Source of the DNA: Pohlia nutans
Lineage: Eukaryota; Streptophyta; Bryopsida; Bryales; Mniaceae
Direction: 5' to 3'
DNA: 64,000 nucleotides
Assembly (NCBI GenBank): GCA_022496805.1
Contig: CM040101.1
Span: forward strand, 2,482,501-2,546,500
Below the pieces are notes generated by a model. That model did not search any database. It was not told where the DNA came from and saw only the letters and a program-made list of their open reading frames with translations. The position numbers and the translations under genes were made by a program. Positions within the stretch are counted from its first letter, which is position 1; each line of letters begins with the position of its first letter. Positions 1 to 10,659 of this stretch are shown here, piece by piece.

Positions 1-624
1 ACGAGTGCTAGTGGAGTTAGTCCATTAGTAATGGTTTCTCTTCTAGGATGTCATTTCTGCAGAGGTTTCTAGAATCTATGTTGAGGTATGTACACTTAAA
101 ATTAACCCCAAGCATTTGAACATGGTTCCTACTATTAGATTGTCTTAGTCTAGTTGGCAAGTGAAAGTCGATTCCAATGTATTTTAGCATGCATTCTGTG
201 AACACTTTGTAAATGAACAATGAATTTTTGAAGTGATGATTTATTGGTGTATCTAAAACGGACCTTAGGCTTTCATGTTTAGACTATATATTTCAAGTAA
301 TAATTCATAGTGGATTGCTTTTTATAAGGGTTTTATTAGAGGTAGTTGAATGAATTTAAATGATGTTCTCAAGTGGAGATCCTAGTGGTAGAGATGAAAC
401 ATTGTGAATATAACATTCTATCCAAACATTCTAAACATTGTTTATACTCTTTAGTGACAAGAGCTCTATAAATCTTCAACGAGTCTTTTTATTCTATGTT
501 CTATTTAATTTGTAATAAAAATCAAGAATTATAACTGAAAGGGTGTTAAAAAGGACTCATTTATTGAGTCATGGATGAAAAGAAGTTTATTTGTTGTACT
601 AAAGATTGAAGTCTTAGAAATATT
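1..624. other. AT-rich spacer, no gene recognised
   Basis: No convincing coding, RNA or transposon structure was found. The short open frames have no recognisable domain. Confidence 0.5.
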
Positions 625-639
625 AGAGTTATCTTTTAA

Positions 640-1200
640 CCCCTAAAGGACCAAGTGTCCTAATTAGGACATTTCAATGTTCGGGTAGGTTCCCACGGTG
701 TCAATTTTTATTTTTATTTTTTGAAATAAATTATGTGAATTTGGTATATCAATACAAAAATGGGGATCTAATTTATTTTTTTGATTCCGACTTTTTAAGT
801 GGAAGTTATGTAGCAAAAGGGGTTTTTTTGTGGAGAATGGGCAGTGCGGGCAAGGCTCAAAATAAACCTCAAAAATTATTATTTTTCAACTTTAACTGTA
901 GGATCTTGTTATAGTTTACCAAGAGAGTGCATGGTAAAATTTTCATAGAATTTGATCGTACAGATTGCAAGATTATAGTGTTTGAAGTGAAAAGATGAAA
1001 TTGCAGTCTTTTTGAATATTTTTTGACCGTCTTTGAAGACATGGGAAATTTTTTTAAATTGGTCAAAAAAAATTCTTGAATTTTATTTAAATGTTTGATT
1101 TGGTATTTTCTACGAAGAGGACAAAAATATTTACAAGAAAATGAATAGAAAGAGGTGAAAAGGATGCTCAAAAACAGGAAAAATTGCGGTCCTTTAGGGG
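640..1200. mobile_element. TTAA-flanked MITE, copy 1
   Basis: A 561-bp element with perfect 13-bp terminal inverted repeats (CCCCTAAAGGACC / GGTCCTTTAGGGG). It is flanked by TTAA at 636-639 and 1201-1204. Removing it rejoins the hairpin element arm as seen in copy C, which supports the boundaries. It has no transposase reading frame. The TTAA duplication and CC-rich tip resemble piggyBac (or Sola) elements; that assignment is inference. Confidence 0.85.
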
Positions 1201-1470
1201 TTAAAGTTACCTTGAGTTTGAATAAGATACCATGAATTTTGCTTTAATGTACTCTTATTTGTGCACTCCAAATACAGTGACTTCAAGAAATGAGTCTTTG
1301 AGGGTATTTGATTTAGAAAAGTAACAACGTAGAGAGTATGAAGAATCAAAGCAATAAATTTTGAACATGAAAGTTTGAGAGCATGAAGTAATTGACAACC
1401 TCAAGAAAATTGAAAAGAAATTGCCACTAGATTAAAAAAATACATAGTGCCAAAGTTGACTATGTACATA

Positions 1471-2681
1471 GACTCATTTTTTGAGGCGTTATAGAAAGAG
1501 TGGTCAAAATCTTGTCCACTTTCCACGAGCACCCAAGACAGCTGCAATTCGATCTGGCATGCTAGCATACAATCTCTCACACTGCTCTGTAGTGATCGTC
1601 TTATAAGTCTCCTCCACACGCTCCCATAATTGCAAAAGACCTACAGGAGGAGTTGGATAGGAATTCAAACGATGTTTGAGAATTGCCCAAACATGTTCTA
1701 TGGGATTTAGGTCTGGGGATTGAGCTGGCCACTCTAAAACAGTGAATGGCTGCTCTAAGAACCATTTCTGAACAATCTTTGCCTTATGTATAGGAGCATT
1801 ATCATGCTGGAAAATGACGTTACCGAGGTTCAAGTATCCTAATCTCTCTAAACTCAAGTACAAATCTCCATGCAAGATTGTAATATAGTCCTTCGCATTT
1901 ATACGCCCGTCCACCCTTTGTAAATCACCTACACCTCTTGCTGTCATACAACTCCATAGCATCAAAGACCCTCCACCATGCTTCACTGTTTGCTTCACCG
2001 CACGATCAGGGAAGATTTTTTGGTCATTGACCCAGCACCAAGTCCTCCCATCCGCATTGAAACGATTTATCTTCGTTTCATCACTAAATACAACTCTCTT
2101 CCAATCCTCTACTGTCCACTCTTCATGAATTCTTGCAAATCGTAGCCTCTCTCGTACATTTTTCTTTGACAAACAAGGCTTAGGAATCTTCTCACATGCA
2201 CTCAATTCAGCATCTCTCAAAGCAGACCGCAAAGTGTTATCACAGAAACCCACTTCTCTACCCTCTCTCAACACTTTTGCTGCATGTACTGCCGTTTCTA
2301 GCCCTCCAACCGTGACCAAACGCACTACACGTCGTATCTCTGAAGCGCTAAGAATCTTTGGAACACCTCGTTTTGGCAATTCTAAGTCACTACAATGTTT
2401 CTTCCTCACTCTATTCACCGTACTCTGTGAGAAACCCAATGACTTCGCAACCACTCTTGTACTCTTGCCTTTCATCAAAAGAGCAACAATATCTCTCACT
2501 TTGTCTCCTGAAATTGGCTTCATCATGCCAATTCTAATTCCTATTCTCCACAGTATGTTCCACAAGAGGGAAGAGAAGAGAAAGCACAAAAAATTTCATC
2601 AAAAAACACAAATTTCTCTATGTTCTACACTCAAATGTTGCCATGTGAAGTTGCTCCACAAGCCACCTCAAAAAATGAGTC
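1471..2681 (-). mobile_element. Intact Tc1/mariner (DD34E) transposon
   Basis: A 1211-bp element with inverted ends GACTCATTTTTTGAGG and its complement, and TA duplications at 1469-1470 and 2682-2683. It carries one uninterrupted transposase gene on the minus strand. The size is typical of complete Tc1 elements, so this copy may be autonomous. Confidence 0.85.
1504..2526 (-). CDS. Tc1-like transposase, DD34E, apparently intact
   Basis: Cut-and-paste transposase of the IS630/Tc1/mariner superfamily, which binds the element ends and moves it into TA sites. I place the start at the ATG whose complement ends at 2526 (protein MMKPISGDKV...). This gives about 340 residues, the usual Tc1 length, and leaves 155 bp to the element end; the frame is open a further 21 codons upstream. 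N-terminal helix-turn-helix modules are visible (KSTRVVAKSLGFSQSTVNRV). The catalytic core has VVFSDETK (first Asp), QHDNAPIH (second Asp) and SPDLNPIEHVW (Glu), with 34 residues between the second Asp and the Glu. I see no stop or frameshift. Known plant mariner-like elements usually have DD39D, so a DD34E enzyme here is unusual. Whether it is expressed cannot be seen. Confidence 0.92.
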   Translation of the reverse strand: MMKPISGDKVRDIVALLMKGKSTRVVAKSLGFSQSTVNRVRKKHCSDLELPKRGVPKILSASEIRRVVRLVTVGGLETAVHAAKVLREGREVGFCDNTLRSALRDAELSACEKIPKPCLSKKNVRERLRFARIHEEWTVEDWKRVVFSDETKINRFNADGRTWCWVNDQKIFPDRAVKQTVKHGGGSLMLWSCMTARGVGDLQRVDGRINAKDYITILHGDLYLSLERLGYLNLGNVIFQHDNAPIHKAKIVQKWFLEQPFTVLEWPAQSPDLNPIEHVWAILKHRLNSYPTPPVGLLQLWERVEETYKTITTEQCERLYASMPDRIAAVLGARGKWTRF

Positions 2682-2991
2682 TATAAGGGTACATGCACAT
2701 TTGTGATCTTAACTCACAATGTAGATATTATTTAGACAAAGCGCCATGTGGCATGTGTTAAGAGTTCATGAGTCACAATAGATTTTTTTGCTCGGCTTCA
2801 TCTGCCTTAATGTTTCCCGGCTAGCCCCCATCAATGCTCCTTGATAGGGGCATTGACTCATTTCTTGAAGTCACTGTAGTTATAAGGTATGGAGAGTTTG
2901 GTGGTCTCTAAACTCAAGGAAAACTTTTTTTGCCTCCTTTCTTGATGGAAAAAAAATTCCATAAGTTTGAAGACCACCACGCTCTTATACA

Positions 2992-2994
<3 letters not shown>

Positions 2995-3021
<27 letters not shown>
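2995..3021. repeat. (AAT)n microsatellite
   Basis: About nine AAT units where the right arm of hairpin element A breaks off. Confidence 0.9.
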
Positions 3022-3022
<1 letters not shown>

Positions 3023-4588
3023 TGTTATGACCTCCTATGAGAATGATATAACAAACTGAATATATAAGCTCTAAGAGCAATACAATAATTCAACCATCTG
3101 ACCATACAACCATAAATGAGAGACTCCAAGCAAAGAGAGCTCTCATCTCCCCCAAGCACAATCTTATAGCAAAGATGACTATCAGTTTAAAGCATGCTCC
3201 CACTTGGCCTTAGGCCGGCACTCTTTGCTCAATAAACAAGGAGTATCTTCCTCTGCATTCCCGCTTGCATGCTTTAGGATCTACCAAACCTACGTGTCTA
3301 CTGAAGTGGATTGGGAAAAGAGCAGTCTTGCATCAAATCGGCACTAATACTTTTTGGCCCACTACTTGCTAACTGCTAGCTAAGTAATAGTTGGCAATCT
3401 TCAAAATCTGGACATTTGAGAAATTTTGGGGCGTTCCTATCTCTAGGTGGCCCATTACATTAGAGCATTCTTTGATTTTTAGCTGCGGATAACGCGAAGT
3501 GGAGCATGAGCAGCGGAGGGGAGCGTCAATAGACCAACTTGGAAAACACAATAAAATGCGCGATGTGGAAGACAATGTACCTGCATTCCGAATTGCGTCA
3601 TTCCTAGTAGGTAAGCTGCTCTCCAAGTTTTTGAATTCCTTGCAATTCTTTGCAAGTTTAAAGTTTTGTTGTTTTTCCCCACTTTTCTGCAAGGTCAGTG
3701 CAATATACGGTTTGGTTTTTTAATTGGAGGGATCTGGAATCCCTTGTACTTGATTAGAGTAATTAAATATGGATTTCTCAACTTGGGATTCATCAATGTA
3801 TCCAATTTTTGATTGCAATATTCATGCCTCCTGCCACCAATTCCCTTGCTCACTGTAATTGAGGTATGAAGTTTTTTTTTGTTTTTTCAAAGAAACAGAA
3901 GTTGCTATGGCCTAATTTTGGTTTCAAAACTTTGATCACAATTTCATTGCAATGCTCACGGCTCCCTTGTCATCTCCCTTCCTCACAACACGAGTGGATA
4001 GCGGTGACTTTTTTTTTTTCCAACCTTGTTGTGGACTAAATTTTGGGTCCCTTTTTTTTACAGTATTGGAATCAACCCAATGGAGAATCTTGTGGAAGCT
4101 CAGCAGCCTCCACTCTCCAATACTCCTGCACTCCCCCAATACCTCCAGCGGCCAAATTAAAACCAGCGCCACCGATCAGTCTAGACCCACCTGAACCATG
4201 TACATGACGAGAGCAAATAATTGTAGCATTATTTTTGAAGAAATTGTATAAAAAAAACAGCAATCCTCTGTTTCAAAGGATTCCAATACAGAATTCAACA
4301 TTCAGCATGCGACTACAATCAAGCAGAAGGACAAAACAAAAATTTGTCATAAGAACTTCCAGAAGATTTATTATGCAAATGGAGATGTTTAACTTCACCG
4401 CACAATTCCTTAACTCGGAACTCTTCAACTCCTAAATACAACTCATTCACTTTGAATTGTCTATCTTGCTTCCATCTCTATTTACACACTTGTCTAGCCA
4501 TCCTCACATATAGTTAGTTCGTTTATCTTGTCGGGATTCATTCATCCTAAATGCCCTCACATCTACTCCTCAAAGTACAATCAAGATT
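3023..4588. other. Spacer, no gene recognised
   Basis: Short open frames on both strands around 3369-3723 and 3936-4263 overlap one another and show no domain. I see no transposon ends. Confidence 0.45.
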
Positions 4589-4765
4589 TATCCCTTAGGG
4601 TATCAACTCTATCCCTTAGGGCGTCAACTCTATCCTTCAGGATATCAACTCTACCTCTCATGGTATCAATCACTGTATCCCTCATGATATCAACTCTATC
4701 CCTCAGGGTATCAACTATATCCCTCAGAATATCAAATATACCAATATGGTATCAATTGTACCCCA
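4589..4765. repeat. About 24-bp minisatellite
   Basis: Seven to eight degenerate units of the type TATCAACTCTATCCCTCAGG. Each contains a short palindromic core (ATCCCT...AGGGTAT). In one frame they encode an eight-residue repeat (STLSLRV-like), which I take to be a by-product. Confidence 0.85.
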
Positions 4766-5232
4766 CATGGTACATTACGTGATAGACCACCAAACTTCTC
4801 TATCTCTAATTTCTATTTAGAGAAACAAAATTCATCGTACAAGAGGGAACAAGAGGGCAAAACTCATGGTATCTTGTATGACTTTAAGGATAATTCTATT
4901 ATTGTAGATTTATGAGTTTTAGTTAAATCTTTATAAATATATTTTATTTTCAAAAATTGATTTCAACAAAAATTGGAAGCGGGCGAGAGGTTGCTACAAA
5001 AAACACAACTATTGAAAACCTTTATGGCTTAGCTATAATTTTTGATTGATTGTTGTAAATGTACTTTTGTGCTTATTGTATAGCTTATTAAAAAGGCACA
5101 TCAAATGTGAGATAATATGATATTAACTACACTTAGGTTGTATGACAAGACTTGTATCACAACTTTTGAAATAATGAGCCAATGAAGCCAAAATTTATGT
5201 TGAATGTGGATGTTATCATTTTAATTCTCAGG

Positions 5233-5234
<2 letters not shown>

Positions 5235-5264
<30 letters not shown>
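5235..5264. repeat. (TA)n microsatellite
   Basis: About 15 uninterrupted TA units. Confidence 0.9.
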
Positions 5265-5267
<3 letters not shown>

Positions 5268-5689
5268 AAAATCATTTTGTTATTTAAAATTATGAAGTTT
5301 GCTAATTTGTCATGTTGTCAATTTTTATGGATATAGAACTTTCAAAATTAACCTTTCCAGAACATATTCTCCATATTGTCATATACCTACGGTGCAAGGG
5401 AATAATAAAAACATCAATTGTTTTGTTTTCCACAAGGGTGAAAACAAGGCTTTGCTTTGCGCGTGTAGTTGTGCATATTGAAAATCACTTATCCATCATT
5501 TCTTTATTGAAATCCCTTGATCTCTTTTTCAAAAAGTTCTCACAAATGGTTAATTTTAAAAATAGTAAATTTATGTACAGAATAAAATTAGTTATTTACT
5601 AGTACAGACCAACTAGTTCATGAAGAGAGACAAACTCATAGAATTCCAAGGAAAGTTTTTCCAATAGGAAAAGCCCATCACTTTGCTAA

Positions 5690-5882
5690 CACTAGTAGAA
5701 GACATGTCGCTTCTCATTCCCCATTTTGTGGGAACAATGAACACTGACTAAATATTATGCTTATATTTCTGTCTTCTTGTGACCAAAACCACTCACCATC
5801 ACTGACACAACCCATGTGCCTAGCGCAATTTCATTCCTTTTTCATTTATAGGAAGTGAAGAACAACACATTTCCTACTAGTG
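5690..5882. mobile_element. CACTA-like miniature element
   Basis: It starts CACTAGTAGAAGACATGTCG and ends CCTACTAGTG, so the first nine bases are inverted at the other end and the next bases are similar. The 3-bp flanks (TAA / TGA) match imperfectly. Non-coding. Confidence 0.55.
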
Positions 5883-6360
5883 TGAGGTTCAGAGCTGCAG
5901 AGATCAAATAGAACAACTTCAATACCAGACATTGAACTTAACGACCTTCAGACCTTGTAACTTTAAGTTCCCAGTTCAAACTATAAACGTTGACAAGCAC
6001 TTGGTTTCTGTTTCAAGCTGATGTGGTCAAATACAACAACTCCACTAGTATATATGCAACAGCTAGAGCATGAATAACAGTTTAATTTACATCATGCTTT
6101 ATTGTCTCTGCCCCACAAGGGTACAGAGTACAAAATCACTTCGTTTTTAGGAGTTACATGGTCGGATAGTAAAAACAAGCCGTAAAAGTAAATCTAGGAT
6201 AAACATTAAGGCGGTCAAAGACTACGCGACTAGCCGCTCGTTTACATAAGCACTGGCGATACATGGATGCTACATATATCGTTTTTGCACCAGGTTCTAC
6301 ACAATGAATGGTGTCTGTGCAACTCCAATCTTGTACCTACATGGCTCTTCAATTGCATCC
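5883..6360. other. Spacer, no gene recognised
   Basis: Nothing recognisable was found. Confidence 0.4.
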
Positions 6361-6363
6361 TCA

Positions 6364-6708
6364 AGGCCGCTTCACACCATGGCCGTCGATTTCCACCAAT
6401 CAAATTGCAAGAAACCAAGAATTCGGGCTCTCGACCCTTCATACTAAAGGCCAAAGTCCAAAGGTCGTCACCCTTCAAAATGTTTACATGACAACACCTT
6501 TTGACCAAGGTTGACGGACTCTCGAAGGAAGTTTGGGTCGAACGGGAATAAAAACCCAAACTATAGTCGAGAGGCCGTCGATTTTTTTCATAAAAAATCA
6601 AAACTATATTTTATTGCCTATTTTCAGCCCATTTCTTTGGACTCTCAACAAAGTTTGGCCACTCAATCCCATGGCCTCTCGACTTGAACGGCCAGTGTGA
6701 AGCGGCCC
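6364..6708. mobile_element. Tourist-like (PIF/Harbinger-type) MITE, GGCCGCTTCACAC family
   Basis: 345 bp with inverted ends (A/G)GGCCGCTTCACAC and its complement, flanked by TCA at 6361-6363 and 6709-6711. A related copy lies in the opposite internal orientation at 57157-57521. A 3-bp TNA target and GGGCC-like ends are typical of PIF/Harbinger derivatives. Confidence 0.8.
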
Positions 6709-6902
6709 TCAGAACCAATGCAAATGGTTACAGGAACGAGAAACTCCTCACCCCAATCGATTCACAATTTTGAAAAGGATCTGCTGGCTCTTCTTCTTCC
6801 GCATCCGCGTCCCCCACGAATTTGAAACTGGATTCGAATTGCTGATTCTACGGTCCATTGATGTTGGAAAAGAACCTCTGTGACATGTCTACCGAGCTCC
6901 AA

Positions 6903-6976
6903 GGCCGCGTAGCGCAGTGGATTAGCGCGTCAGACTTCGGATCTGAAGGTCGAGGGTTCGAATCCCCCCGTGTTCG
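6903..6976 (+). tRNA. tRNA-Arg (anticodon TCG)
   Basis: A 74-nt cloverleaf that decodes CGA (Arg). The acceptor 5' strand is GGCCGCG, followed by TA, a D-stem GCGC/GCGC, an anticodon stem TCAGA/TCTGA with loop CTTCGGA (anticodon TCG), a five-base variable loop and a T-arm with TTCGAAT. The internal promoter boxes are good: A-box TAGCGCAGTGG and B-box GGTTCGAATCC. No CCA is encoded, as expected for a nuclear gene. Two weak points are a C-T mismatch at acceptor pair 3-70 and an A-C mismatch in the T-stem. No clear run of four T follows the 3' end. It could be a slightly decayed copy. Confidence 0.85.
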
Positions 6977-7117
6977 TTGAACTAGTACCTGCCCTCGGGA
7001 CTTAACGTTTGCTTGCAGTTTCGATTAGATTCTCCCTGTGTTTGGATGCTTTGTGGCCGTTTTACCACAATTGAAGCACTTACCCTTGAATGCACATGAT
7101 TTCTTAAATTGTCACTA

Positions 7118-7289
7118 CACCGAAATTGGATGAATTTTGCAAGAGGTTTTACTAATTCAAAAAACTCAAAATAGTGTGGTAAATTTCATCCAAATTGCAT
7201 GAAATTTTGTTTGAGTGGATGAGAATATGTTCGCATGGATGAATGTACCCACATCATTCACCCACCTACGGTATATGGTGATTTTAGTG
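7118..7289. mobile_element. TA-flanked MITE, CACYGAAATCACC family, copy 1
   Basis: 172 bp with ends CACCGAAATTGG and GGTGATTTTAGTG, between TA at 7116-7117 and 7290-7291. The interior (ATGAATTT..., ATTCATCC... blocks) matches the better preserved copy at 63453-63652. Confidence 0.7.
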
Positions 7290-7459
7290 TATTGGTAATA
7301 AGGCACTTGAAGTGTCTTTAGTTTCAGTGAAAGGAACACCCAATTTTTGTTTTGTTTTTCTTCTCCTTGCATTTGGATGCTTTGTGGACATTTTTACCAC
7401 AATTGAAGCATTCACGCTTGAATGCGCCTAACTTATTAATCGACCACCTTTTCTTACTA

Positions 7460-7673
7460 TACCGGTTATTGCCATTATTGTGAGTCACATTAATTCAATA
7501 TTATCACAGTAATTGTGGTATTAGTACAAAAGTGTGAGTCACAGTAATTGAGAGTATTTGAGAATTTTTAAAATGATGTACATTTGAGATCATGTATGGA
7601 GTGAAATTAGTGTACGGGTTGGTGTAAAGTCTCACACTAATTATGTGATTCATAGTAATGGCAATAATCGATG
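7460..7673. mobile_element. TA-flanked MITE, CACCGATTATTGCC family
   Basis: About 214 bp with inverted ends of the type (C/T)ACCGGTTATTGCCATTA and its complement, flanked by TA. A second, left-truncated member lies at 35578-35711 and shares the GTGAGTCACA-containing subterminal block. Confidence 0.65.
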
Positions 7674-7675
7674 TA

Positions 7676-8370
7676 GTAAGGCACTAGAAGTGTCTTTAGT
7701 TTTACTAAAAGAAACACCCAATCTTTGTTCTCCTTGTAAAACTTACCAATCAATTATGATAGATTTTGCTTATTATTGTGAACATTTCTGAAACCCTACT
7801 ATGAGTGTGGTAAACAACTTAGAAGCACTCATTGATCTTATCTTCGTCTTTGTAAATAATTTCCACTCCTGCCAATTGATCAACCAATAATTCAAATTTG
7901 GAAATGGCACTCGCCATACTCTCATCATCATTCGCTTTGAAAAACCACAAATTGTTTTAGTAAAAGTCTCTTTAAATGCAAATCATTCTTTTCATAAATG
8001 TGAGAGCTTATCCCATGCTTCTTTAGTTGAACCATTAGGTGAGGATTAGGACCTTTAGAAGGCCTTTTCACTTTGATCTACATGCATACAATATGATGTA
8101 TTTTAAAAATTATAAAAAATATAGAATCATAAAAAATACAATCTGATGTGGCGAATTGTCAGCCACACAAAATTGAATCTTATAAGGTTTGTTTTGTTTT
8201 TTTATTGATGTGGCAAACATTCCCTCCAAAATTCTAGATTATGACTCACGACCTTCTAAAGGCCCTAGTCCTCACCTAATGCTAGAGTAGTACATCAATG
8301 ACCATTGATTTAGTCATTGTTGTTATAGCACTGAATCAATGACAATGTTGTGTTGCTTTCATGTTATTGA
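7676..8370. other. AT-rich spacer
   Basis: No gene or complete element was recognised. Confidence 0.4.
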
Positions 8371-8484
8371 AACACAAACCTATGACCAACTAAAACAACA
8401 CAAACCTATTACCAACTAAAACAACACAAACCTATGACCAACTGAAACAATACAAATCTATGACCAACCAAAACAACACAAACA
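8371..8484. repeat. About 27-bp minisatellite
   Basis: Four units of the type ACCTATGACCAACTAAAAC followed by AACACAA, each with one to four substitutions. Confidence 0.85.
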
Positions 8485-8545
8485 TGTATTGGCAATCAGT
8501 GGGTGGAAAACTTGAGATGTACTCGTGAAATTCCTTAATTGTTAA

Positions 8546-9123
8546 CTACCTGGCATCTATTTTTTTGACAATGTACAAATTTTATTCATGTTTTCTCATT
8601 TGTCATGCACTTTTTGCAGTGTGGATTTTTTACTATAGATTTTACGGGAGGGTAGCTTCATGCATGTGATAACTGATTAAAAAGGGGGATGATTTATGGA
8701 ATTTTTATGCCTCATTTCATGTTGCCGTGATTCACCAAAGCTTTCTAAAATCTTAGTTCAAAATACTAAAAGTAGTTCAAAAGTGCTCTTAAAAAATTCA
8801 ACTCATAAAATTAAGCAACCAAAAAATCTCCAAAAATCACTGCACTTAGAGTATTATGTTTCAACCCATTACAACAAATTTCACCCATAGATTATCAATA
8901 TCTTATTCAAAACCGAATTCCAAAATAATTTTGAATTTTGAGTTTCAACTTTTATACAAATATTGGTGATAGTAATCATAGATCTAACTATATGGATAGA
9001 ATCTAAAATTCACGATGTAAAACTTTTATTCATACATCAAGTCCAAAATATCCCTCTTAGTTGCATTTTATAATGCATTTTTGCAATTCTCCAAATTTGG
9101 AGAAGGTTGTAGGCATTTAGGGG
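8546..9123. mobile_element. TTAA-flanked MITE, group A
   Basis: 578 bp between TTAA at 8542-8545 and 9124-9127. The left tip has drifted (CTACCTGG), but the right tip is CATTTAGGGG. The interior (TTTCTCATTTGTCATGCAC, then 'CAACCCATTACAACAAATTT') matches the elements at 21437-23107, 43199, 45382, 54410 and 55455. Confidence 0.8.
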
Positions 9124-9600
9124 TTAAACATACTTTCAACCAATCACAAATTTCTTGGTGTGCAAAAGCAAAAAATAATATATCAATTATTATGACAACT
9201 TGCTAATTGTAAAAAAAATAAAACAACATTTGAAGAAAATATTGGCTTCACCCAGAACATTGCTCGTTTGGAGGGGTAAAGAAAATTTGTGAATAGGTCC
9301 TAACATTTAGTTCAAACTTTTCATCCAAAGTTTGGAATATTTGTTGCATTATTGGAGAGGATCTTAATTAAAATATGAAGAGTTTACTTACAACGTAAGT
9401 GTAAGAAGAAAGAAATTGTAACAAGAATGGTATAACCACGAGGCTCTATCCAAAACTTTTTTATGATTTATGCATCACGAACATACACTTTGTTCATGTT
9501 GGCCTCGAAAAAGGACCGGTGTCTTTATCTATCTACCTATGATTGTTGAAATTTTTTGATGAAGTTATAAAATTAAAATTTTATTACTGGAGTAATATAA

Positions 9601-9605
<5 letters not shown>

Positions 9606-9658
<53 letters not shown>
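9606..9658. repeat. (TA)n microsatellite
   Basis: About 26 TA units. Confidence 0.95.
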
Positions 9659-9663
<5 letters not shown>

Positions 9664-9746
9664 AATAGTATAGGGTAGTGAGTTTCTTGCAAAATTATAT
9701 TTTTCTTGTCTTAGTTAACATTGTGTAAAAATATATGTTTAGTTAA

Positions 9747-10655
9747 CCCCTAAATTTTTGAGCGACCATGTTCTGGTCGTTCCACTGTTTGGGCAGCCTC
9801 CAGGGACCTCATACTTTAAAAAAATTCAATGAAAATTTCAGTGTAGCTTCCAAAAACTACACTCTACATGTCGCACTTCGTTTCATGTCATTCCGATAAG
9901 TATTGCAAAAGTTATAAGCATTTGAAGTTTTTGAAGCGAGATCGGGCAGCAAGATTTTTTTAATTTTTTACTCTTTTTCAAAATTTCTTTTTTGATTCAT
10001 GATTGGTTGATCTTTATCTACAAATGAAGCTTTAAATGTACCCATTTTGAGCAATGGGATAAAAGTTATGAGGAGATCTGTTTTTTGGGCAGTTTGGACA
10101 AAAAAAACTTTGAAGCTCATTTCTAAACTCAATTTTCAATATTTTTTAATGAAATAAAAGGCACTAGGTGAAGATTTCCAAGTACAACATTCTCACCGTT
10201 AAGATTGACATTTTACAATTCCATGTCAAACTTATTAATGATTTTCTTTTTCCTTTCACTTTGTACCCACTTCTAGTAATTGTTTTATGAAAAAATTAAT
10301 ATGAGATTTTTTCTTACAAGATTTTATATTTGAAGACTTAACTCAATTGTTAACATGGCCTTGCCATTCATTGAATTTCTAACCCATTCAAAAAAAAAAT
10401 ATTAATTTCTAAAGTTCAAATTTGTCACCGGATTGAACCCCAAAAAATCTTCTTTTGCAACTTTGATCCTTATAATCTAAGAATCTAATGGTCATTTTGC
10501 TCTCAAATTTTGTGCTCACATGAAAATTCAAGTTGGGTATTAGATCTTACGGTTAAATGATGAAAAAACTAAAAAACATATGATTTCTTCTGCAACTTCC
10601 AAATGCTGCGTTTTTCATGGTTTTTTGTGAGAATACAGTCCTGGTCCTTTAGGGG
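9747..10655. mobile_element. TTAA-flanked MITE, 0.9-kb type
   Basis: 909 bp between TTAA at 9743-9746 and 10656-10659. The tips are CCCCTAAATTTTTGAG and CTGGTCCTTTAGGGG, so only about the first eight bases are inverted. No transposase frame. Confidence 0.75.
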
Positions 10656-10659
10656 TTAA

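Larger units (their letters stand above)
1275..2876. mobile_element. TA-flanked (mariner/Stowaway-like) MITE holding a Tc1 element
   Basis: The ends form a 22-bp perfect inverted repeat beginning CAGTGACTTCAAG and ending in its complement, with TA at 1273-1274 and 2877-2878. Beyond 22 bp the two sides are unrelated. Without the 1.2-kb insertion at 1471-2681 the element would be about 390 bp. Alternatively, this could be one Tc1 element with complex ends, but the inner ends have their own TA duplication and the normal Tc1 length. Confidence 0.7.
625..2997. mobile_element. Hairpin (foldback) element copy A, interrupted by nested insertions
   Basis: The left arm starts at AGAGTTATC and resumes after 1204 with the 'TTGAGTTTGAATAAGATACC' block shared with copies B (19810-20171) and C (23922-24286). 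The hairpin centre and part of the right arm (with CCACCACGCTCTTAT) are at 2879-2997, where the arm runs into an (AAT)n tract. The left arm is split by a TTAA-flanked element (640-1200) and by a TA-flanked element (1275-2876). The right end is truncated. I infer a non-autonomous long-palindrome element; its superfamily is unknown. Confidence 0.65.

Noticed and set aside
2234..2686. 150-codon open frame on the plus strand across the Tc1 element
   Set aside because: It is the antisense shadow of the transposase gene, which has clear domain motifs.
8371..8484. CRISPR-like direct repeats
   Set aside because: Units abut with no unique spacers, and the surroundings are eukaryotic; it is a minisatellite.
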